From: Oegoconia quadripuncta
Taxonomy: Eukaryota; Arthropoda; Insecta; Lepidoptera; Autostichidae
Direction of reading: 5' to 3'
DNA: 64,000 bases
Assembly (NCBI GenBank): GCA_949316235.1
Contig: OX438757.1
Span: forward strand, 9,604,657-9,668,656
Shown: one piece after another, positions 54,626 through 64,000 of the stretch
How the letters are laid out: the number at the start of each line of letters is the position of its first letter
How positions within the stretch are numbered: position 1 is the first letter of the stretch
Made by a program: the position numbers and the translations under genes
Notes under the pieces: generated by a model
Databases searched by the model: none
What the model was told of the DNA's origin: nothing
Seen by the model: only the letters and a program-made list of their open reading frames with translations

Positions 54626-55204
54626 GAATTGCGTTAACTATCTTTGTTAATCAAACATATTGAGGCACTCATGAGAGACAATGCGATAATAAATGTTAAT
54701 GTCCTGAATATTTCATAAAGTATATTTTAATATTTTTATTGCCTCTTGGCGATCGCAAATGGTCAATTGTGTCAATAACCAGCTTTTTAGGTCAAATCAA
54801 AATGTACGTGCATCATACAAGGACAAAATGTCTACTCGTCTTTAACGATACCCACAAGAAGAAATGGGTTATTCCCTCGTTAAACCTCATTATTTTCTTA
54901 TTACAGAGTATTAAGTATTTAGTTTGAATGCTTGAAGTTTGATATGTCTGGGGGTTTTATATTTATTTCTATGATTATTACCCCTTTAATTTGTTTTATG
55001 ATGATATATATTTGCGCGCCACAAATGGCAGAATATGCGGACTCATATTATATTGAATGATCCATTGTTGTTACCATATTATATATATTTCATTCATTCA
55101 TACAGTTGCGTTAAACCTAACTTATAGGTCTGTATTTATCTTTATATACTACATTACTGACGTGATTTTGTCCGCGTGGATCTCGAAATAAAATATAAGC
55201 TATC

Positions 55205-55430
55205 ACTTCAATTATACATCCCCTTTTTTTGACGCTCGGAAAATGCGTTACACATATGGCGCAGCTCCTCGGGGAGAAGCTGCGCGACTATGTGGGACAC
55301 CCGAGCTAGGATTCGCTATACTCACTAAAAACCCAGCGATGAACCCTCTTCGTCTATGTGGGGCGGTGCAGGCACCCTTACGAATACTACCACCACCGCT
55401 CCAACTCTATTATAATATACAGAAACCTTC
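55205..55430. other. GC-richer segment with a palindrome, unknown
   Basis: GCGCAGCT (55260) pairs with AGCTGCGC (55278). The segment then reads GGACACCCGAGCTAGGATTC and GGGGCGGTGCAGGCACCCTT. It looks like a repeat fragment; no gene was recognised. Confidence 0.35.
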
Positions 55431-56510
55431 CGGAAAAAAATCTCCAAATGATCATGAAAACCTTACTAGTTTAAAACAACTAAGCGCACAAATATACAGA
55501 CGAGCAAAGCGACTTTATTTTATAACGGTGGCAATGTTCTAAGAAAGACTAGGTATCCATTTCTTCCGTATTCTCCAAGTATAATTTCGAAAATAGTAAA
55601 TCCATGTCTTGAATTGAATTTTTCCAACAATACATCGATATAAATCCAAAAAAAAAACGGTTTTGTAGTTATTTTACTTACTATTTTAAATACAAGTATA
55701 TAAGTTTTTTCACGGAACTGGTCCTATTAGCTATGGATAAAACAACCATAAAAATAATTACCAGTTTCGGAAACAGCCATAGTGCTCTGATTTTTACAAT
55801 CGTATCGTGAAATATGTTTACTCGTGTTGAAAATTTTATTAGTTTCAGATATTTAAATGAGAGTCCTTTACCTTACATAATTATTGAAATTAAAATGTTT
55901 TGGTAATTACAGTTGTTGTGATAGTAATGAAAAAAATGTGATTGTCGTCATACTTGTTATTACACTATACTTGGTAAATAGTACCTTCATGGTAGGTATA
56001 GTAAGTACGTTACGAGACAAATAGTTAGGACTAAACACTTCCTTTCTTTCTTTTCTATTTTTCTACTCTTTCATCCTATTTAACTGTTTTCAAGTAAAAC
56101 CATGACGATGAGTAAGGTTGATAACATTATATGCTTTTCGTCTTGTATTTGGAACCACAATTTTGCTTATTGATAGGATAAATTTCTGAACTGTATTTCT
56201 CATAAACCTGTACTTTTAAATTTATTAAATGAAACAGCACGAAATATAGCCCTCGCTGTCGCCAGCGCCGATTTCAGCACTGCGAGTTATTGTCGCGTGA
56301 GATTTGTAACTCAATATCGAAGGTATAAGGAATTTGCATTTGGTCATAAAATGTTAATAAAACCTACCGTTCCGAACACATGTGGTGTGTTTCAGTTTAT
56401 GTTTAAAGCTGTAATTTATCGTGACAAACGCGTCTTTCGAATGAATAACCATACAAAAATACCAAAATTCTTACATATGTAAATGATAAAGCTATTATAA
56501 TATTGTTTAC

Positions 56511-57489
56511 CTAGAACCGGTCCAACGATGAACATGTATGCGAACATGATTAAGATTATCTGCAGCCTCCGCGACCCTTGCCGCCTCTTGAACGCAACAT
56601 TCACTGTGGACACCAGGTCACTCACGGAGAACAAAGACATGATCGTCTGTGATTTGTCATCTTCCACTGTTTTCTTAGTTTTTTCTTTCAATCTCACAAC
56701 AATATAAACGAAACCTGTTAAATAAAACACGCACGCGACCATGAACACACCGTAGTAACCGAAACGTTTCGTCATAATACCACTAAGAGCTAGACCTACT
56801 GGTCTGCTGAGTGTCAATATAGCAGTTATGATCCCCAATCGGAAAGTCCGCTCGGCGTCTGATGTTATATCTGTAATGTAACTATATACAGCCATGGTCA
56901 TGGCGACACGACCCCCTGCCAACGCAGGTGGGAGGCCCTCGATGAGCGCGGTCTCGTTCAAACCCACTTGATAGAAGAATATGGTGCTTAATATGATACC
57001 GATAACAGAAATCAATTTTCCAAGAATTGGCAGCACCATAAAGGCTTTTCGGTTGCCTGTCCGATCGCTCCACGCGCCGACAAAGAGCGTCAATATTCCA
57101 GGTAACGCGGTTTGCAGCGGGAAGCTCCATGCTGTCATTCCCGCTACTAGTGTCTGCACATTTCGCTCCTCTGTCGAGAAATTGTGTGTGCGTCCCTGCA
57201 TTATATGCCGGCATGTTCTCTCGTCGTACTGTAAATTCACGAGACATGATTTTTCTAAACATAAATTTTGTACAGCTAACCCAGCTAAAACACTCGGTAG
57301 TATATAACATATCACAAAAGGTTCAACCGTAATTATCGATCTAACAGCCCAAGTTTTCTTAATAAATTCCTTTAGTCTTTTGCTCAGTTTCGTCTCCGTC
57401 TTTACGAGCTCGGCTCCATATGATTTGCTTAGTTTGCATGATTCCACATTCACAACTTTTTCTCCGGGTACTTCGACCCGCAACGTCAT
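56511..57489 (-). CDS. SLC46-like transporter, exon 1
   Basis: ATG at 57489 (MTLRVEVPGEKVVNVESCKL), 326 codons plus one base, to a GTAAAC donor. After a hydrophilic N-terminus comes the first helix (PFVICYILPSVLAGLAVQNL), an extracellular loop with Cys residues, and helices 2-3 joined by GAWSDRTGNRKAF, the G-x-x-x-D-R-x-G-R-K/R loop that marks the major facilitator superfamily. Helices 4-6 follow (PALAGGRVAMTMAVYSYITD). The order and spacing fit SLC46 proteins (proton-coupled folate transporter relatives), which move solutes across the plasma or lysosomal membrane with protons. The four exons in the window total 486 codons, near full length. The exact substrate is unknown. Confidence 0.9.
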
Positions 57490-58734
57490 TTTGACAACTA
57501 TTCACTTTATGGTTCATTTGTTTTATATCATACTTTGTTGTTTTATTTTTATAACAAATAAATTTCACTTTATTTTAAATAAATCCGTGTAAGGGGGTTG
57601 AACATTCGCTCAACGAGTTGCGCGTGCGACGGGACTGAGGCGCGCACGTCTGTGTGTTGCGGACAACTATAACCGAGTGCGGCCTATCAGCTGGCCGCTC
57701 TGCTACTGTTTATTATTTGTACTTTATCATGTAATCACGTGGCTGGTCTTTTCACCCGTGTATGCACAAACTTCAATTAAAAAAACCGGCCAAGTACGTG
57801 CCGGACTACGCGCAGTAGGGTTTCGAAGTCAAAATAAGCATAATATACAAAATGATTATTGCAGTTGATATACATAAATATGGTTTTACTGACATAAGTA
57901 GGTAGAGTTACTCGCAAAGTAGTAGAGCGCTTTGATAATTTTCCTTTCAATTTCTTACTTTATCTATAAAATTACACTGTAATCTTTTTAAATTTTTAAA
58001 ACAAACGGTTTAGCTGGCCTAATGACACGTAACTCCTAAAAATTACCACTTTAGAGAATAATATTTTATAAACTCTGCACCGGAAAAGTATTTCCGACAA
58101 ACCCCAATAGCTTTGTAATATTTATTCAAATTTGTGATGAAGATAGATAATAAAAAAAAATACCACCTTTTTATATATAGGACGTATAAACCTACTTTGA
58201 ATCGTTAAGAGTACATTTAAATAACTTTGAAGAAAATATATATGTACTTAAAAATTTCAGTTTTATATTTCTGCGACATGCTGTGACATGTGGATAGATA
58301 GTATAAAGACAGAGGATAATGTCGAAACTATATATGGGTGCCTAGTTTGACTATGGAACCCTAAAATTCCCAAATTAAGAACGCATTAGACGATTTAACA
58401 GTAGAAGTTGCCTAGATATTTTAAATAATTAGTTATCTTTTATAATCGGTCGACAAAAAGATGGGTAATTTGTAGATTCGTTTGTTTTGTAAGAGATTAA
58501 GTAAGTACTCTAATTTTAATATCATTTGTCAATTGATCCTTTCCAAAATCGACTTATATAATATTTTTGGTACAAGAACTTATTTTAACACTCTACACAA
58601 TAAATAAATTAATATTTCGGACACTTACTCCAAAAATCTAGACCCAAATTATGGACACTAGATAACGGATACGGACTAATATACATATATATTTTTTTAA
58701 ATAATAATAAATTCATAAATATTTTTGCACATAT

Positions 58735-58925
58735 CCACAGCGCTATCTAGTTCCATACACAAATACATTTTTATTGTAAATAAATACATATATAAATGAA
58801 AAACATCCACAACTCGGGAACACATGTCAGTATTCATCATACAAACTTATGACCCCAGCGGGATTAGAACCTGCAACCATTGGTTTCGCTGACAGGGTCA
58901 CTATCTACTTCACCAACCGGTCGTT
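58735..58925 (-). repeat. tRNA-like SINE, family A, copy 4 (minus strand)
   Basis: CACAGCGCTATCTAGTTCCA, CATCCACAACTCGGGAACAC and CCAGCGGGATTAGAACCTGC (a decayed B box complement), in family order. Confidence 0.72.
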
Positions 58926-59184
58926 TAAAAAATAACTTTAAATTGTCAATTTTGTAAAGCTCCAATAGTCCTTCGAAACGGAAATGTAATCCAGGTTAAT
59001 ACCTCAACTGGGTTAAAAGCGAAATATCTTCGAAATGCTAAACTGATTTCTATTAAACATGGCTAAAATGGTTCTTGTAAATATCAGCTTTCGAAAATAA
59101 GAACCGTTTCGAAAAGAAGAAACTGGTATAGCTGTTTTGACGCTACAAAGCCACATCATAGTATACACGGATAGATATTGTGAT

Positions 59185-59425
59185 TTTTTTATGCACAACG
59201 AGGGTAGTACTTGACCTCAATCACACCTGATATTAACTGAAGATGAGGTCGAAGATGGAAGCGTACTGACCCGGAAACCCCAACATATTTAGGGGACTGG
59301 CTATCTTATCTCTGACAACCGGAACACAACAATGCTATTAACATTGCTGCTTGGCGGCAGATTTATATAAGATGGTGGTAGCTAGCCCCGCGGATATTTA
59401 AAATGCCCTAACACCAACCAAATCA
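59185..59425 (-). repeat. SINE-like repeat, family B, copy 4 (minus strand)
   Basis: T-run, ATGCACAACGAGGGTAG, TGACCTCAATCACACCTGAT, ACCCGGAAACCCCAACATAT and GCTGCTTGGCGGCAGATTT, mirroring 10215-10535. Confidence 0.75.
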
Positions 59426-61504
59426 ATGCAATATATATTATAAAGCCATACATTTGTTACCCCCAAACTATACTTATAATAGCAATATTATTCGAGTTTG
59501 GCTTCTATATTATATACAGAGACGTCGACATTGATATTTGAGCTGATTATCTAACTAATATTATAAATTTACAGACGGACATTTAAAATGCCCTACCAGC
59601 AACCATATTGAGAATATTAATATTACGGAACTGCGTCTGATTTATAAATTGAAAATTTCGAAAACTCCAGAGATTAAGTCATCCAGGTAAACAAACTAAC
59701 ATCTTGAAAACATCTAAACCAATTTCCATTAAACATGGATAAGGACCATCAAGCAATACCACTTTTGAAAAAGAAAAACAATTCCAAATCATTACAGTCG
59801 TTTTGACACTGCATGCTACAACAAAGGTCTTAAAATTCTATCACTAATCTTTTTGGATATTTTTTGATTTAGAAATAGATATAGCTGTTCGAAACACAAA
59901 ACAATGAGTCAAAAGTGATAATACAGAGGTATGGTTCAAAAATTTACGTTTCAGCAAAACAAAATCTAACAATTTTCTCACAATACCGACTGAAATCGTT
60001 TCCAAATTCATAAATTAAGGGCAACACGAACGTTGTCATTGATGGTAATGTATCACGTACATTACACGTACCAATTTTTCCCATAAAGTCGGTCAAGATG
60101 AATATTGCGTAATGTACACTAAATATAAATTAGATGCCATTGACAATGACCTATGTCACATTCGATGAATGAGTGGAGTCCTTAATCAAATATCAAATTT
60201 TGAACCAAGGTTTTCTATTATGTGATAATAGATAATAATAATACATTAATTTACATATTCGAAGACAATAAAATATCCAGTGAATATTCTAGGTTGAATA
60301 GAATAGAGCATGCTTTATTTGCTCTTGAATAGGGTACATTATACATGAGGTCTTATTACAATAAGATCCTCCTAATACAGTCATTATAATGACATGCAAA
60401 TATTGGACAAATTAAAGTTGCATACAAAGAAAATCAGCATGCATACAATAATCGCTTTTGTGCTAACATATTTTTTTGTGGAAAAGAACGAGTAAGTCCC
60501 TTTTAAAAGTAACAAGTTGAGAATATTGTGCTCTTGTGTTAATTGATTGATTGACTTTTATCGTTAAAATTGGTGCTATTAATTGTATTTCAAACAATAG
60601 CAACAGTTTATCTATGTCATAATTCATAATAATCAATAAGAAATGATCTTTCAACATTGGCAGCCATGGAATTCAAATGACATTTTGTGTGCAACTGATA
60701 GTCTAATAAAAATACGCAATTTTTGTGGTGTAACTTCATATAATCTTAAAGTTCCTGATTTTTTTGAAGAAGGATAGATGAACAATAAATTAAAAATGTT
60801 TTCTAACAATTTTGTAGCTTGCTTGTATAGGTTCCTATTTAGTTTTAAAACCTACAATATTAAATTAAAGTTGCCACTGTGAACTTAATTGCATTGTAGA
60901 AAATACTAAGATCTCCTAAAACAATTTCGTAAAAAATTAATCAATGGCTACTTTATATTTTCTAAAAATTGTTTATTGAGTCGTGATATTTACCCTCGGT
61001 GAAATTTTTCATAAATATTAAAGAAGTAGTACCTATTTTTATTTTATTTTTATTTTTATTTATTTTTTATTTTTAAGTATAAATATTAATTGTGTTTTAT
61101 AAATTTGTTGTTTCATGTACATACAGATGTGATTGAGGTCAAGTGCTAACCCGTTGTACATAAAAAAAAACATACTTAGTAAATGTCGTTATATAATAAA
61201 TAATAAAAATAAACAATGAATTTTAAAGAAGTTATTGATCGATTTTTTTGAAAATATTTACAGGAGTTCTAATGTATTCTCCGACACAATGAAATTGACA
61301 GTGGTAATTTTAATCATAGTCTATGTTTTATTACTAAATATCTAACTATGTCGAACACAAGCTACCGATTTGTAAGAAAACATTTATAATCTATCACTGA
61401 CAGGTACTTTCTACATGTGCAAAAAAAAATTAAAAGCGTATCCTTACCGGACTATGAATCGTTACTAACTACATTATTTTTGATTTCACAATGGTTTAAA
61501 TTAT

Positions 61505-61800
61505 TTTTTAAACCCACGAAGAAAAACGACGGGTGTTACGTGTTTGACGGCGTTATGTCTTTGTATGTGAGTTCACTCTTTGTCCGGATGTATCTCTAAT
61601 GCGTGATTCGATTTGAATGCGATTTATTTTATTTTCAAGGACTAAACGTGGGGACGGGTTATTATATTTATTTTAATAAGTTAACTTTTATTTTAAGTAT
61701 ACACGGATTCGACTGCATTAGCTGACACTGACTTTGCCTGTTGTTTCTTTTTTTGGTGTATTTAGATGAGGTCGGGGTATTCTAAATTTATAGTTATAGC
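61505..61800 (+). repeat. family D repeat
   Basis: AACCCACGAAGAAAAACGAC followed by GGGTGTTACGTG, then ATGCGTGATTCGATTTGAAT and GGTGTATTTAGATGAGGT, in the order of 13650-14030. Confidence 0.6.
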
Positions 61801-62704
61801 TAATGCCCACGACTTTATTCGCATGGAACATTTCATTAAAATCGGTTCATATTTAGCCTATATGTCAATCCAGATCCTCTATACACACACAAACTTTTGC
61901 GTTTATAATATAGTTTCGATTTGTAGATAATTTAGAAATATTTAGTACAAAAATTTCTTGTATATTAGTCCTATCACTTTAATTTACTTTGTTCAAAATA
62001 AAATCTATCTACAAAGATTTTTAGAGAATTTTCAGAATTGATAACTAAAAATAACGAAATTCCTTAGAGGAGATTTTGAAACGGATTAATGAAAGTGACA
62101 GCATTAAAATGTCATGTCGTTCTTTTTGTGTTCTCGTAATTAAAAGGGATAGGACCAGCTCCAATTTATTTCTAAACTGCACAGAAATGACACCAATAAT
62201 GAGACCATTTCAACCGGAGCGCTAACGCAAAATGAATTCTTTACCTACATTATGTAGTTTATCTTTGATCCGTTTATTTTTGTTATGGCTAGACCGAAAA
62301 TGTGGGAATATTTGATAGTAAGTGAGTTGTAATACAAATGAAATGTTGTAGATATTTTTAGATATCGGGAACTCGGACAAATGTCGACGACCTGCTCGCC
62401 ACATATTGACACTTTCAGTAAAAAGTTTGAATGTAATTTTTTTTCACTCGTCTTGAAGAGTCTCCATTATTATATGTAGGTTTGTATTTATATATGTTAT
62501 CAACCTAAATGCCTCAGTGGATTTGGACATATGACGTGTCGATATAGATTGGTACAGGCTCGGGGAGTGTCATAGGGGTCATAAGGGTCATAGACGTCAT
62601 GATAAATTCAATATGGCGAACGCTAGCAGCCATTATGTGACACTTGAAAAATAATGTCAGCACCCCATCGTGATGGGTATCAAATGACAGGTCTCCACGA
62701 ACAT

Positions 62705-63100
62705 TGACGACCTGTTTGGTGTAGTGGTTAAAATTTCTGACTGCTATACCAAAACGCGGGTTCGAATCCCGCTAGGGGCATATATTTGTATGATGAATAC
62801 AGACATGTGTTCCCGAGTTATGGATGTTTTTCATTTATTTATGTATTTATTTACAAAAAAAAATGTGTTTGTGTAGTTTATCAACCATCTGGTATCCATA
62901 ATACAAGCCTAGTTGCTTAGTTTGGAACTAGATGGCGCTGTGTATGTGCAAAGATATTTATTTATTTATTCATATATGTATTTATTTACAAAATAAAATA
63001 TTTATGTAGGTAGTTTATCAATCTGGTATCCATAATACAAGCCTATTTGCTTAGTGTGGAACTAGAAGTATGTGTACTGTGTGTATGTGCAAAGGTATTT
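62705..63100 (+). repeat. tRNA-like SINE, family A, copy 5, with duplicated tail
   Basis: A-box-like TGTAGTGGTTAAAA at about 62721 and B box GGGTTCGAATCCCGC at about 62759, the best preserved pol III promoter in the window. The tail unit (TATCAACCATCTGGTATCCA to GTGTATGTGCAAAGATATTT) occurs at about 62879-62958 and again at about 63013-63100. Confidence 0.78.
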
Positions 63101-64000
63101 ATTTAATTTTTAAAGATCTATCCAACAATACCCAACACGCAAACGGTGCCGGTTTTGCCATAAGATTGCGAAATCCTAAAAACGCTATTCAAAGTAGGGT
63201 TTTTAGAAAAAAATAGTATCTCTTAAATGTATTTTTTTTCGGCACTCGTTGTTCTCTAGTCTCTGTTAATAGTTTCAAAGTAATCCTTGTCAATATAATG
63301 ACCGTTTGTGTCATAATAAATAAAGTTAAATATTTTGTAACTTTTCTATTGCTTGAGAACCACAATTCGGTCAAAATATTCCATTTAGCCCCCTAAATCG
63401 GAACATTATTCTTTTACCTAATGCTGTTAAGTACTGGGGTCGCCATTTTGTACAACATACCATATTTCAGTTATGTACAGTGGCGTCCAAAATTGATTAG
63501 ATTTTCCGAACACCGTTGTGTTAATGGGAATTATCAGGTCCTAATATTAACTACATTTTCTTTAAAAATTTAAAGATAATTGAAAAATTTAAAATCATTC
63601 CAGTTTGGATCATCATAACTGTACTTTTCAATGTAGTAATATTATTACATAACGTACAGTAGTACGTTATATAATTTCTGGAATAAGTAACGGTGAAAGA
63701 AGGGCCGATATGGGCGTTATTCTACATTTTGCCGTTTCATTACAATTGGTAATGTTTGGAAGATTTTGAATTTAGAACTTTGTATACTATTTGTGAAACT
63801 TAAACGCTCTTAAAATACAATTTACTTAATCATTCTAATTATTCTTATCCATCCATCCAATATTGATACAATACCTGGAAATATTGTCCCCTTAGCTGAG
63901 TAATATCTACCCACTTTCAGCTTCTTTTGTCCGACCTCAAAACCAATTTCCACGGCCATTATTAGTTTCCCAGTAAATGGATTCGAGCGCGCTGGTTGGC

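Larger units (their letters stand above)
18950..56510. other. transporter intron 1 (37.6 kb), host of the Polinton
   Basis: Flanked on the minus strand by the GTAAAC donor after exon 1 and the AAAG acceptor before exon 2. It contains the piggyBac derivative, the GC-rich retroelement, the Polinton, the pogo-like element and many repeats, each listed separately. Between 21180 and 23000, 27060 and 28340, 28410 and 30095, 51440 and 52350, and 54630 and 56510 I see no gene, only AT-rich sequence and small repeat fragments. Confidence 0.72.
57490..64000. other. upstream region of the transporter gene, with repeats
   Basis: No gene recognised. 57590-57700 is GC-richer (GCGCGTGCGACGGGACTGAG, GAGTGCGGCCTATCAGCTGG) and may be the transporter 5' UTR or promoter. 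Further out lie SINE copies (58735-58925, 59185-59425, 62705-63100), family D pieces and LINE tails (about 60300-60460). At 63478 a TACAGTGGCGTCCAAAATTG sequence resembles a Tc1-like transposon end that would continue past the window; this is weak. Confidence 0.55.

Noticed and set aside
56981..57332. Plus-strand frames of 108 and 67 aa
   Set aside because: They are shadows of transporter exon 1; they have no motif and no family match.
1..64000. CRISPR arrays, rRNA or functional tRNA genes
   Set aside because: None seen. The tRNA-like boxes belong to SINEs without a full cloverleaf, and the repeats are not evenly spaced with unique spacers.

Overview
The window looks like a piece of a lepidopteran (moth or butterfly) nuclear chromosome. 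It is AT-rich, its host gene is split into short exons by very long introns with GT-AG borders, and it is full of short repeats of types I associate with Lepidoptera: two tRNA-like SINE families, non-LTR 3' tails, foldback MITEs and remnants of mariner, piggyBac and pogo transposons. The taxon call is inference, because no mitochondrial or rRNA marker is present.

Host gene. One gene runs leftward across almost the whole window. It is an SLC46-type major facilitator transporter (proton-coupled folate transporter-like) with exons at 57489-56511, 18949-18848, 8785-8564 and 4447-4291. All four fit together in phase. The last exon was not found and may lie beyond the left edge. Its first intron is about 37.6 kb and holds most of the mobile DNA.

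Centrepiece. Positions 33621-48615 are a complete Polinton/Maverick element of 14,995 bp inside that first intron. It has a 6-bp target duplication (TCCACT), starts with AG and ends with CT, and has 1,727-bp terminal inverted repeats that are exactly collinear. Its genes include a protein-primed type B DNA polymerase, a packaging ATPase, a retroviral-type integrase with a chromodomain, a minor capsid (penton-like) protein, a PX/pVI-like membrane-active protein, a double jelly-roll major capsid protein and an adenain-like cysteine protease. All are open and keep their catalytic motifs where I could check them. This is the virus-like gene set of Polintons: replication, packaging, integration and capsid maturation. 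The unusual parts are in the repeats. Each repeat carries a full spliced gene (156 aa, with a nuclear-localisation-like run), so the element has two inward-facing copies. Each repeat also carries the start of a second coding region, which continues into different sequence at each end. On the left it splices in phase into the DNA polymerase, and on the right it runs into a separate 103-aa protein. The repeat ends exactly at codon 30 of both.

Other mobile DNA. An apparently intact two-exon tyrosine recombinase (Crypton-like) lies at 16338-17623. A piggyBac derivative at 19567-21179 keeps the N-terminal and C-terminal zinc-binding parts of its transposase but has lost the catalytic core. A GC-rich poly-A retroelement with target duplications and very stable hairpins lies at 25631-27049. 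A pogo-like element at 49718-51438 has a broken transposase and repeated GGGGCGAATCGGAT-type motifs. A mariner transposase N-terminus is cut by the left edge. Several hairpins and foldbacks (28346-28408, 49535-49652, 53358-53547, 14103-14488) are not explained by any gene.

The remaining DNA is intron or intergenic sequence in which I see only repeat fragments.
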